Of a DNA stretch of 64,000 bases, positions 40,593-49,319 are shown piece after piece. Every line of letters starts with the position of its first letter. Position 1 is the stretch's first letter. A program made the translations under genes and the position numbers. The stretch is from Verrucomicrobiota bacterium (GTDB lineage Bacteria; Verrucomicrobiota; Verrucomicrobiia; Limisphaerales; J093): NCBI GenBank assembly GCA_029556615.1, contig JAKQDD010000091.1:1-64000 (forward strand), in the 5' to 3' direction. The notes beneath the pieces were generated by a model. It did not search any database, was not told the DNA's origin, and saw nothing but the letters and a program-made list of their open reading frames with translations.

Positions 40593-42122
40593 TCAGGGTA
40601 CGGACCGATCATCAAGAGCCTGGACCCAGGTGCGCAGTTCCGCGTCTTCCGACCAGCGGGGTTCTCCCCATGGGCCGCTGGTCAGTCGGTGAATCAAGTC
40701 GGCAAAGCCCTTGGCGTTGGCGGCTTTACAGTGAGGGTACATCAATCTCATGAATTCCGCCTTCCACTGATTGCCCTTGTACTTCTGGATGCGGCGTCGC
40801 GCCTCGACCGCCAGGCGCAGCTCCGCCAGCAGACGCGCTCTCGCCCAGGTCGACGGATCCTCATCCAGGGGACCTTCCACGGCCGGGGTCGCCCTCGATG
40901 GAAGCCCCAGAGAGCCCGTCGAGTCGGGCTCGGTCCTGGCAATCTCCGGCGGCAGGCAGTCCACGCCGATGATGTCGCTGCGCGAGAGGATGATGGATCT
41001 CTCGACAACGTTCTTGAGCTCACGGACGTTCCCAGGCCAGCCATACTGTTGCAGACGATCGAGCACGGCCTCCGGCACTCTGTCTCCCGGATACGACGCC
41101 CCACCGCGGGCCCTGAACTTCTTGAGGAACAAATCGACGTAGACCGGGATGTCCTCCGGCCGCGAGCGAAGCGGGGGGGTGTTCAGGGTCATCGTGCTGA
41201 TTCGGTAATAGAAGTCCTCCCGGAGCCGGCCCTCCTCGATCAGGCGCCGCGGTTCACGATTGGTCGCGCACACGAGCTGGAAATCGCTCTCGATGTCGGT
41301 ATCACCACCCAGGCGCCGGAACGTGCGCGTTTCAAGCACCCGCAACAGCTTGCCCTGCAACTGGGCCGGCATGTCAGCGATTTCGTCCAGGAACAGCACG
41401 CCGCCGTTCGCCTCCTGGATCAGGCCGATGCGCTGCTCGTCCGCCCCGGTGAATGCCCCTTTCTCATGGCCGAACAGTTCACTGTCCAGGAGTTGTGAAT
41501 CACAGTGAGCGCAGTTCTTGGCGAGAAACGGAGCCGTGCGCCGAGGCCCTTGGCGGTGGATGGCCCGGGCCACCAGTTCCTTGCCCGTGCCGCTCTCGCC
41601 CACCACCAGCACGGAAACGCTCCCGCCAAACGCCACCCGCGCAATCTGGGCCCGGAGATGGCGGATCTTCCCCGAGTTTCCGTAGAGCGCATAGTCCAGG
41701 CCGGGATCCGTGTAAACGCTCAGGATGTCCGCCATGTGCGCCGCGTCAGGCGCTTTCTCGACATACTCGTTAGCTCCCGCTTCGATGCACTGCACGACCA
41801 GTTCGCGATTCGATTCGGATTCCACCGACGTGAACACAATCACAGGCAGGCTCGGCCAATGTTGTCGGATTCGCTCCAGGATTTCGATCCCCAACCGCTC
41901 CATCTTCGGGCCAAAGACGATGTCCAGGAGAACCGCCGTCACGTCAGGCATTTCTCGTTTCAGGCGTTCGATCGCGACGTGGCTCGAGAACGTCCCGTCG
42001 GATTCCCGGCTCGCCTCTTGGAGAAACTCGTACGGCAGCGAGGAATACAGCGTGCTGATCATGGGATCATCCGGGAGGCCCCACTGATCATCAATCAGGC
42101 AAATCCTCGCTTGTCTCTTCAT
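40593..42122 (-). CDS. Sigma54-dependent response regulator (NtrC-like) without an obvious Fis helix-turn-helix
   Basis: The product is 509 residues. The receiver has Asp11/Asp12 (CLIDDQW), phospho-Asp67 (AVLLDIVFG) and Lys123 (YVEKAP), with about 20 extra residues after the acidic pair. The AAA+ domain has Walker A GESGTGKE (175-182), GAFTGA (222-227, the sigma54-contact loop), Walker B GGVLFLDEI (about 240-248), the arginine region REDFYYRI and the WPGNVRELKNVVERS segment. It should remodel sigma54-RNA polymerase at -24/-12 promoters. The C terminus (ARARLLAELRLAVEARRRIQ...WVQALDDRSVP) does not look like the usual Fis-type helix-turn-helix, so promoter targeting may be indirect or use a novel fold. 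The ATG at 42122 overlaps the upstream stop (ATGA). Its natural target may be the facing VWA operon. Confidence 0.92.
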   Translation of the reverse strand: MKRQARICLIDDQWGLPDDPMISTLYSSLPYEFLQEASRESDGTFSSHVAIERLKREMPDVTAVLLDIVFGPKMERLGIEILERIRQHWPSLPVIVFTSVESESNRELVVQCIEAGANEYVEKAPDAAHMADILSVYTDPGLDYALYGNSGKIRHLRAQIARVAFGGSVSVLVVGESGTGKELVARAIHRQGPRRTAPFLAKNCAHCDSQLLDSELFGHEKGAFTGADEQRIGLIQEANGGVLFLDEIADMPAQLQGKLLRVLETRTFRRLGGDTDIESDFQLVCATNREPRRLIEEGRLREDFYYRISTMTLNTPPLRSRPEDIPVYVDLFLKKFRARGGASYPGDRVPEAVLDRLQQYGWPGNVRELKNVVERSIILSRSDIIGVDCLPPEIARTEPDSTGSLGLPSRATPAVEGPLDEDPSTWARARLLAELRLAVEARRRIQKYKGNQWKAEFMRLMYPHCKAANAKGFADLIHRLTSGPWGEPRWSEDAELRTWVQALDDRSVP

Positions 42123-42625
42123 TGTTGTCGCTCGCTGAAGCACTTCCAGAACTCGGGCACCTCGATGTCGAGGTTGTGCACAAAGTCCACCAGGTCGATC
42201 GCCGCATTCCAGAACGCTGTGACCGTCGCTGGGGTCAGCGCAGAATCCGCCCGCCCTGAGTCCATGGTCTCGAGCTGTTCGATCCCCAGGCCCATCGACG
42301 CAAGCCACTGCCCGACTCTGGCATCGCTGGGAAAGCTGTCGGTAGGGGCGAGATCCGGAAGACTCCGGGCACGGCTCACCAGGTCGTTGACCAGCAGGGG
42401 AACGGAACGGCCCGTCTCCGGCTCCCGCCTCCACACGGCGCAAGCGCGCTGGACATTGGGCGTCGCTGCCTGAAGGTGCAGCAGGAACTGCGACAATGCC
42501 TCGATCCGTCCGGCTCGGGGACACTGCCTGGCCGCAATCATGTCGACCCGATCCGTGAGTCGCGCCAACAGCTCATTCTTCAGAATGTTGTGGCTGACCA
42601 TCGCCCTGTGCTCGGAGAATCTCAT
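42119..42625 (-). CDS. Small hypothetical protein upstream of the sigma54 activator
   Basis: The product is 168 residues, all-helical by appearance, with no known motif (VSHNILKNELLARLTDRVDM, LTPATVTAFWNAAIDLVDFV). The HNILKNELLARL segment near residue 12 recalls the phospho-accepting helix of histidine kinases (HxxKNxL), so it could be a small phosphotransfer protein, but this rests on one short stretch. It overlaps the sigma54 activator start by 4 bp and begins 3 nt after the previous stop, so it is tightly co-translated. Confidence 0.65.
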   Translation of the reverse strand: MRFSEHRAMVSHNILKNELLARLTDRVDMIAARQCPRAGRIEALSQFLLHLQAATPNVQRACAVWRREPETGRSVPLLVNDLVSRARSLPDLAPTDSFPSDARVGQWLASMGLGIEQLETMDSGRADSALTPATVTAFWNAAIDLVDFVHNLDIEVPEFWKCFSERQQ

Positions 42626-42628
42626 CGG

Positions 42629-43921
42629 TCAATGATTGGCGATGCGGTCCAGCACAACGCGGCAGCACTCCGTGACGCTGAGGAACTCGCGATGGGCGGA
42701 GTCAAAGAGGCGTAACAGCGCTTGGGGCGGGAACTCCGCAATCTGGTTCCTGAACGGGCGGCCATCCGGGTTTTCGGAATCTGTGCGAGCCTGGATCATC
42801 TCCCAGACAAAGCGCAACGAACCGGGTACGTGCGAGAAGGCGGAACCGATAGCCTGTTCCTGTAGTCGTCGGGGCGTGACGGTCCTTGCCTCCTCGAGGG
42901 AGGCTATGCTGTGCACGGCGGCGGCCAACTGCTGGGCCTTCTCGCTCTTCGGGCCACCGAGACGCTTTGCCATGAACGGGATGAGGGCGTCGGTATCGAG
43001 CGTGAAGGGAGTCTCTGCCGCGGCGTTGGTGGTATCCGGAGAACGAAGGGTGACCGGGTCAAACCAGCACTCGGCTTCGCCCGGAGCCGCGTCCCGGACC
43101 CTCTCGTGCTGAAAGAGGCGGAAGCGGTCTGAACCACTGGGTGTGTTTCCGGCGAGCACTGCAGGTTGAAGCAAAAGGCCTTGCAGCAGGAGGTCCAGCG
43201 GCAACAGGGCGCGCATCATGCCGCGGATGCGGGCCGGCAGGTCGAGGAGCACGATCCAATCCGTGGCCGTGGGTCGGCAAACCGCCGCCGAGATCCCCGG
43301 GGCGGCCACGGCCGTACGCTCCAGAAACGCCTTCAGGTCAAGGCCACCCTCGTACAGCCGGTTGAGTGTCGTGAAGCGCAGCAGGTCGCAACACTCCCCG
43401 GCCTTGCCGGGCACGTGATGGTCCAACCAGTCCCGGGGTTCGGCGGAGCGATTCTCATCGCCCCCGCTGACGGCCAGGACGGGGATGCCGTAGTCGCCGA
43501 TACATAGTACGGCGAACTCCTCGGCGCAGACGTTTCCCCCCTTGCCGGCGGCGTTCATGTGCAGGACGACCATGGCGGGGCTCAACTGGTCCAGCAAAGC
43601 CCGGCAGAGCCTGGCGCAGGCACCGAGCCATCGGAACTGATCGAGCGCAGGAAGCTCCCGCACGCTCTCCCGCAAGGGTTGGCAGGCGTCAGTCGTCTGC
43701 TCAGCACACGCCTCGCAAAGCCCCAGGAGTCCGGTTCGTGTAAGGGGCGGCGATTTCGCGTCATGCTGCCGCGTTCTCAAGTTGTGACACCAGAAGCCGG
43801 GACCGTAGACTTGGCGTTCATAGAAGACGCGGCATCCAGCGCCTTCACAGGAACCGATCACGCGGAGTCTCTGCCAAAGCTCCGGATCGCGGTGGACGAC
43901 GAGGAGGTTCATCACGCGCAC
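42629..43921 (-). CDS. Degenerate receiver-like protein
   Basis: The product is 430 residues. It opens MRVMNLLVVHRDPELWQRL, where a receiver would have LLVVDDD, and later has MVVLHMNA at the phospho-Asp position (His121) and VLAVSGGDEN at the Thr/Ser strand. The key Asp residues are therefore missing while the strand order remains. A Cys-rich insert (CRVFYERQVYGPGFWCHN, LGLCEACAEQTTDAC) may bind metal. The rest is unassigned. It is probably a pseudo-receiver that relays interaction rather than phosphate. It overlaps the upstream gene by 10 bp and is 3 nt from the next. Confidence 0.65.
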   Translation of the reverse strand: MRVMNLLVVHRDPELWQRLRVIGSCEGAGCRVFYERQVYGPGFWCHNLRTRQHDAKSPPLTRTGLLGLCEACAEQTTDACQPLRESVRELPALDQFRWLGACARLCRALLDQLSPAMVVLHMNAAGKGGNVCAEEFAVLCIGDYGIPVLAVSGGDENRSAEPRDWLDHHVPGKAGECCDLLRFTTLNRLYEGGLDLKAFLERTAVAAPGISAAVCRPTATDWIVLLDLPARIRGMMRALLPLDLLLQGLLLQPAVLAGNTPSGSDRFRLFQHERVRDAAPGEAECWFDPVTLRSPDTTNAAAETPFTLDTDALIPFMAKRLGGPKSEKAQQLAAAVHSIASLEEARTVTPRRLQEQAIGSAFSHVPGSLRFVWEMIQARTDSENPDGRPFRNQIAEFPPQALLRLFDSAHREFLSVTECCRVVLDRIANH

Positions 43922-45978
43922 GAGGAGTGTCGCTGCTGGATGATGTGAGCGGGGCGCATTTCCATGTCGTCAAACACCATGGCCAGCATGGGGAGTTTGC
44001 CGTGAAGTTGGCCGTGCGGGGTGCACAAGTCGCACAGGAGCTTGTAGTCCAGAGGATCGGTCTTCTGGCATTCCGCAAAGCGTTCGCTGGGCTCGGCGCT
44101 TGGCATGACGGACTTGATGTGCGGGCTGTCCGGCTCGAGCAGCAGGTACATGCGCCCGAAGAGCTCGAACCCGTGCTGTCCGAAGCCGCCAATCCAGTCG
44201 TTCGTGAGCGATCCCTGAATAAACTGACGGGCATCGAAGCAGGGGTCCGAGCCAGCGAAGCTGAAGGCCAGAATAGCCACGAATTGGCCGCTGACCGCGG
44301 TGGGCTCGCGCAGCGTCCAGACGGAAGTGATGTGCGGATGTTGTCCGTCTTGCGCCCAAGCGAGGAAGGACGTCAAAGGCTCACGAAAGACCGACACCAG
44401 CGGCCAGTGGACAAAGTCCCCGGGAACACCCTCGGCGACGGCCTTGACGTCAATCCCCGTGGTCTTCTTGCCGGTCTCGTTCAGCCGATCGCGGCCCCAT
44501 GACGCACAGATGTTCAAATTGGTAATGATCTCTCCGACGTGCTTTCGTCGGCGATCAATCAGCCGGCTCAAGAGGGGCCATGATCGCAAATCCAGGGGCA
44601 GGGCCGCCGTGCCGGAACCGAGGTGGGTCTTGAGCCTCTCCAATTCACGAATGAAGGCCTCAAGACAGCCGGAAGGGCCAGCCGGCCCGGACCAGGGCAA
44701 GGACGGTACAGACATGAAATCGGCGTCCCGTTCGTAAAAGTCGGAGAGACACTGCTGAAAGGAGGCATGCAATCGATCCTGCACGGCATCGAGTTCGTGT
44801 TGCAGGAGCCTCACGCGCTGCGCTCCGTGATCGCAGCTCCACACGAGGTCGTCACGCAGAGCCGCGGGGTTCGTCCGTTTGAGCTCGTGCGAATGCCGGA
44901 TGATCTCGATGCCGCTGCAACCGAAGGTCCTCGCGAACGACAAGCTGAGGTTCGTCGGGAGCGATCGCACAATGTCCTTCCACACGGCTCTGACGTAGTC
45001 CAGGGAGTCGGGGAGGTCGATCGGTTGCGCATCGAGTGCCTTGGCGTAGGTGGTTGCCATTCCCGGTCCGCAGAGCTCCCGGATGTACTGGGTCGCCACG
45101 GCGCGATAAGCCAGTTGGGTGGCGTACTCGGCCCTGGGATGGGAGATGCGCAACTCCGGGAACAGGATCCCGATGGGCAGAAGCCTCCCGCCGGGGAGTG
45201 TGACGCCGGCCGTCGTTCTTAACGTCTCCATCGGCCTGAGCAAAAGCTGGCGTGCTTCGGCCAGAAGGTCCGGGTATTGCGCCAGGAACCTGGATCTCGC
45301 CACTTGCCAGACGCGGAGCAGTTGGACCGTGAGGCTGGGGTTGTCCTTGCTCAGTGCATGGTCAGCGCCAACGCCCTGTCCGGCCTCCGCCTTTCGGAAG
45401 ACCTGCTCTTCGGATGGGACCGGCACGTGGACCATCCTTGCGAACTCGAGGATCGCACTTGAGGTGGTCTCAAGTTTGGAGTCCAGTCCCGTAGCCGCCC
45501 AGCAGGTGCAACGCGTGCCCAGGACTCTCTTGACTTCAGAGCAGAGCACGAAGCCGTCAGCATTGTTCCAGCTGTGAGCATCTTGTCCGGAGGGGCCTTC
45601 AGGGCTGCGAAGGTCCAGATCGGAGGCCAGCAGGAGATGCCCCAAGTGGTCCGGGAGAAACCGCCAGATCATGGTTTCAAAGTAAGCTTCGTGATAAGTC
45701 CGCGGGTCTGCCGCCACCAGCTCCTGGAGATCCTTGTTCGCCAGGATGGCCTGGATGGTGACAAGCTGGGCCAAGTTGGCACCGCGGGCGGTCGATCGGG
45801 ACAGGGGTGTCCCGCGCGCCGGCATGATCGGAGGAATCAGCACGTCCGAGTAACGAGTGACGTACTGAGAAGGGATCCCGAGCACTCCGAGGGCCCCCTC
45901 GATCGTCCTGACGATTGCCTCGAGACCGTCGCCAGCCTTGCGGTCATCGACAACCAGAATGTCGAGAAGCGTGTTCAT
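43912..45978 (-). CDS. Receiver-domain protein with large insert
   Basis: The product is 688 residues. The N terminus NTLLDILVVDDRKAG has the acidic pair at 11-12. The likely phospho-Asp is in HLLLASDLDLRS (Asp120), after about 100 inserted residues, and VLGTRCTCWAATGLDSK follows as the Thr strand. The remaining 500 residues form an unassigned, mostly helical region (RFLAQYPDLLAEARQLLLRP, LQHELDAVQDRLHASFQQCL). The ATG at 45978 overlaps the stop of the histidine-kinase-like gene by 4 bp (ATGA), which decides the start. It is probably the direct partner of that kinase. Confidence 0.72.
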   Translation of the reverse strand: MNTLLDILVVDDRKAGDGLEAIVRTIEGALGVLGIPSQYVTRYSDVLIPPIMPARGTPLSRSTARGANLAQLVTIQAILANKDLQELVAADPRTYHEAYFETMIWRFLPDHLGHLLLASDLDLRSPEGPSGQDAHSWNNADGFVLCSEVKRVLGTRCTCWAATGLDSKLETTSSAILEFARMVHVPVPSEEQVFRKAEAGQGVGADHALSKDNPSLTVQLLRVWQVARSRFLAQYPDLLAEARQLLLRPMETLRTTAGVTLPGGRLLPIGILFPELRISHPRAEYATQLAYRAVATQYIRELCGPGMATTYAKALDAQPIDLPDSLDYVRAVWKDIVRSLPTNLSLSFARTFGCSGIEIIRHSHELKRTNPAALRDDLVWSCDHGAQRVRLLQHELDAVQDRLHASFQQCLSDFYERDADFMSVPSLPWSGPAGPSGCLEAFIRELERLKTHLGSGTAALPLDLRSWPLLSRLIDRRRKHVGEIITNLNICASWGRDRLNETGKKTTGIDVKAVAEGVPGDFVHWPLVSVFREPLTSFLAWAQDGQHPHITSVWTLREPTAVSGQFVAILAFSFAGSDPCFDARQFIQGSLTNDWIGGFGQHGFELFGRMYLLLEPDSPHIKSVMPSAEPSERFAECQKTDPLDYKLLCDLCTPHGQLHGKLPMLAMVFDDMEMRPAHIIQQRHSSCA

Positions 45979-48974
45979 TGGAGTTGGTCGGCGGGGGCGT
46001 ACTTCAACATCGGAGAAAGGCCGCTCGTGTTCGAGACCGGAGCGAAGCGAAGAACCAGCAGCATGTGCCAAGTGCGAGCGTCATGCTCCAGCGCAAGGTT
46101 GGTGCGATAGCACGCGTCGTACGACCACTGGCTGAGCCTCTTGGTCGAGGCGGCCTCGTACAACAGTGTCCCCTCCACTTGGCGAAACCGTCCCGTTGAG
46201 GTGGCCGCCACATGGCCGCAAACGCGTTCTGCCAGGAAAGAGAGGGCGGCCAGCCGCGTCTCGGTCGAGAGGTTCGATAGCGTTGTCTGCAGGCGTTCGA
46301 GGTGGTCGCCAAAGACCTCTTCGAGCAGCGCTCGGTTCAGACGCTGGAGTTCGATGCCGGAGGGTTGAAGCGCCGCCCGTGCGGCGAGGGGGGCAGAGAT
46401 GGGGACCTGTCCATCCCGGAGCAGTCTGGGGGGCAACGACAGCAGGGGATTGAGCGCTTCCGCAAGAGCTTGAGCCGGACGTTCACGATGAGAATCGAGG
46501 GCGTCGAAGAAGTGAGGGAGCACACTGAGAAGGTCGTGTTGAAGCGCGGCAAAACAAGGGTCTTTGGCGGAGCGCAACTGCTCCAGGAATTCGCCAGCCT
46601 TGTGAAAATCCGACTCGCGCAGGGTGGGGTTCGAAAGGCAGAAATTGAGGCTTAGGTTCTTAATGACGTTGTTCTCGATGTCCATCCGGGTTCCAGCGTG
46701 GGATGCCTGTCGGCGTCGAATCGCGTTGGTTTGATAGAGGAAACAGACGTGGTGTGGCCACAGTTTGGGGGTGGTCCAGAGCCGCATCTCGCCTCCGGGA
46801 GCAACGGACGAGTCGGCGTGCCGCTCGTAGTTGGCGATGAGGGTGCGCAGGAGCTCAACGAAGGCAACGTCGGCCAAGGCGATAGCCGCCTCCTTCGCAA
46901 ATGACTCATCAGCTACCAGGAACGGCAGATACCATCCCTCCGCCATGCTTCCCGGTTGTAGGCTGATCCGGGTGGCTCCAAGGACTCGTCGGCACAGCTG
47001 GAACAGACTGCTGACGGAGGGCAGTCGGTAGATGGGTGAGGGCTTGTTGGCACCAAGATCGCTCTGGAATGCGACGCTGCTCTGGGTGGCTTTGAGGGGG
47101 TAGGATATCTCGGCGACTGTCCTCTCCAAGGTCTCCACATAAGCGCTGACGTGGTCCAGCCACATGGCACGTTCCACGGGGTCGCTGGCAGCACGGGCGT
47201 TTTGAGCGGCAGCCTTGATCTCCGCGGGCATGGATTCGATCGTCGAGAACGTGGCCACCGGCCAGGAAATCTGGTTCTTGATGGCGTGCATCGCGCAGCT
47301 CCAGCGGTTCGAGTCCTGGACCGCGATGGCTTCCTTCTCCCTGGCCTGCGCTTCGGCGCGGGCGGCCGACTCCTCGGCGCGCAGCGCACTCTCCCGGATG
47401 TCCACATCCCGCTCGGTCTGGCGAATGACGGTAAACACGGGCTGGATAAGTCGTCGGAGCTTCTCGGAGTCGAGGGACTTGGGATCCGTGGAACGCTTGA
47501 GAATGATGATGTTGCCATGGGCGTTGCGGCTGATCAGGAGTGAGAGCCCCTCGTTCATCAATCGTCGCAACCGTTCCCGCGGGGAGAGGTTTCGTTCCAT
47601 TCGCAGCTGTTCACCCGCCCGCACCAACTCCAAGGCGATGTCGGCCACGCTCCGGCAGCGCGGGACGGTGATGACGTGCACCTCGTGAAGATCCAGCGTG
47701 AGCGGAGTGCCGATGAAATCCAGGAAGTTGCGGTAGGTGCCGCCCAGGGTGACGGCAGCGAGAAAGAAAGGCAGCGAGGGGCATCGTTCGAGCAACCGCG
47801 GGTCGGTCTCGGGCGAGTCCGGCAGCCCCGCCGCGTTGCCCAGGGACTGCAGCGACAGAGGCTCGCGCTCCTCGATGACCCGGCGCGCGAGCGCCGGCTC
47901 GTCCAATGCGGCCCGTCCCATGAAGAGCTTGATGGCGAGCGTCCTGAGCAGCGATTGTTCCGAACCGTTGGCAGCCTCGCCTGGAAACGTAAACCGTATG
48001 CGCCGAATGAGGTCGCCGACTCGCCGATAGTCCAAACTTGACATCGCCGCCTGCATTTGGGATCGGACCGTTTCTTCGTCGCTTGCGCTCTCGAATACCA
48101 CATCCACCAGCGCAAGCGAGGAATACCGTGGATCCGCCTTTGCGTTGGCAAGCCAAGTGACGGGATCTGCTGCGCGTTGGCCGCCGCCGCGGCCGGGACT
48201 TTCGTTGGTCAAGAAATCCGCCAACTCCCTGTTGAGGATGTCAGCAAACATCGGTGCGGGCAGATGGCAATCCACGCCAAAGGCCTCCGCGACATTCACT
48301 GGCAGGCACGGGGTACGCTCGACAAAACCCAGGAAGCCCTCGAAGAGGATCTCTTGGTTGGAAGCGGCGGTCGCAGCGCCGAGTTCGACGGCGTGCCCCC
48401 AAGGGAACTTGCTGAGGAAGTCCTCGTCACCCCTAGCGACCGTCTCCAAAAGACCCGGCACCACGCCGGCATCCTGGGTTTGGCGAATCCAGCCCATCAA
48501 GGGCACGTGGCTCGTAATGTCCCGAGCCATGCAGGCGATCCGCCTGAAGGTCATCGTGGGATGATCGTCCTGCCGGAGCTCGGTATCCGGAGTCTCATTC
48601 CTCAGGAGTGACGAATAGTAGGTCAGGTAGAAGAACTGTTCGGCGACGGGTGGGATGAAGGGCAGGACGCGTAGGAAGGCTTCCCTGAGCCAAAGGTCCC
48701 GAATGAGCTCGACAGCGGCATCAGCTTCCCGCCGGCGCTCTTCCCCTTCCAGCGGGGCGATTCTCTCGAGAGATCTCTGGAGTCTGCCCGCCTTGTAAAG
48801 CTCGGAGATCGTGAAGTCGGGACTGCATCGACGCCCCGAGACAGTGCCCATCTTGCTGCTCCCAGCAGGGCCCGGAGGGCTCCGGTTTTCTGAGGTCTGT
48901 CTTCCCGACTGGTCTCCAGTTGCCATCAGCCGTTCCGCTTCGTCAGCGAAGTCCTCTCGCCGCGCATCGCTCAC
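45975..48974 (-). CDS. Divergent histidine-kinase-like protein
   Basis: The product is 999 residues and is the first gene of the leftward operon. About residue 530-560 there is a coiled segment (ALRAEESAARAEAQAREKEA) that leads into SCAMHAIKNQISWPVATF (about 561), which resembles a HisKA H-box with His and the following KNQ. A possible N-box, LLRTLIANYERHADSS (about 710), lies where the ATPase domain should start, but clear G boxes are not seen. The N-terminal 500 residues are unassigned and lack signal peptide or transmembrane segments, so sensing would be cytosolic or through the 757-residue membrane protein. Its identity as a kinase is inferred from two short motifs and from the receiver genes that follow. 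Confidence 0.6.
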   Translation of the reverse strand: MSDARREDFADEAERLMATGDQSGRQTSENRSPPGPAGSSKMGTVSGRRCSPDFTISELYKAGRLQRSLERIAPLEGEERRREADAAVELIRDLWLREAFLRVLPFIPPVAEQFFYLTYYSSLLRNETPDTELRQDDHPTMTFRRIACMARDITSHVPLMGWIRQTQDAGVVPGLLETVARGDEDFLSKFPWGHAVELGAATAASNQEILFEGFLGFVERTPCLPVNVAEAFGVDCHLPAPMFADILNRELADFLTNESPGRGGGQRAADPVTWLANAKADPRYSSLALVDVVFESASDEETVRSQMQAAMSSLDYRRVGDLIRRIRFTFPGEAANGSEQSLLRTLAIKLFMGRAALDEPALARRVIEEREPLSLQSLGNAAGLPDSPETDPRLLERCPSLPFFLAAVTLGGTYRNFLDFIGTPLTLDLHEVHVITVPRCRSVADIALELVRAGEQLRMERNLSPRERLRRLMNEGLSLLISRNAHGNIIILKRSTDPKSLDSEKLRRLIQPVFTVIRQTERDVDIRESALRAEESAARAEAQAREKEAIAVQDSNRWSCAMHAIKNQISWPVATFSTIESMPAEIKAAAQNARAASDPVERAMWLDHVSAYVETLERTVAEISYPLKATQSSVAFQSDLGANKPSPIYRLPSVSSLFQLCRRVLGATRISLQPGSMAEGWYLPFLVADESFAKEAAIALADVAFVELLRTLIANYERHADSSVAPGGEMRLWTTPKLWPHHVCFLYQTNAIRRRQASHAGTRMDIENNVIKNLSLNFCLSNPTLRESDFHKAGEFLEQLRSAKDPCFAALQHDLLSVLPHFFDALDSHRERPAQALAEALNPLLSLPPRLLRDGQVPISAPLAARAALQPSGIELQRLNRALLEEVFGDHLERLQTTLSNLSTETRLAALSFLAERVCGHVAATSTGRFRQVEGTLLYEAASTKRLSQWSYDACYRTNLALEHDARTWHMLLVLRFAPVSNTSGLSPMLKYAPADQLQ

Positions 48975-49319
48975 ATGGTTGTTTCGCCAAGAGATATGGG
49001 CCGCGCTATGCGAGATTCAGTACAGGTCTGGAAAAAGAAGTATTCCCTGGGGGTATTACTGTCAAGTTTCAAACCAGCCCGCCGGGTTGACTGGGACGAT
49101 TTGTTTTGCCGAATGTGGACATCTGAGCATCCACGTGGCGACTTTCCTGGCAATTGAGGGACCACATCAATGTAATATCTTGGTCACGAATGTCTTATGA
49201 GCAATAAGTCCCAAGAAAGCAACAACGGGAAGTGTCAGTCGAAAGCGGCATGGATGAATCGTGGAGCATCTTCGGCACGCTCTGTGCTTCGGCCTTCCAG
49301 ACATTGCTGGAAGTCATTT
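48975..49319. other. Divergent intergenic region
   Basis: 345 nt separate the histidine-kinase-like gene (leftward) from the ABC lipoprotein gene (rightward). The region is more AT-rich than its surroundings and should hold promoters for both. A TTGACT at about 49087 is one -35 candidate without a good -10 partner. No RNA gene or clear operator is recognised. An open frame from 49197 joins the lipoprotein gene but precedes its signal sequence. Confidence 0.4.

Noticed and set aside
49197-49319. Upstream extension of the ABC lipoprotein gene
   Set aside because: It would place 41 residues before the signal peptide and lipobox, which would block export.
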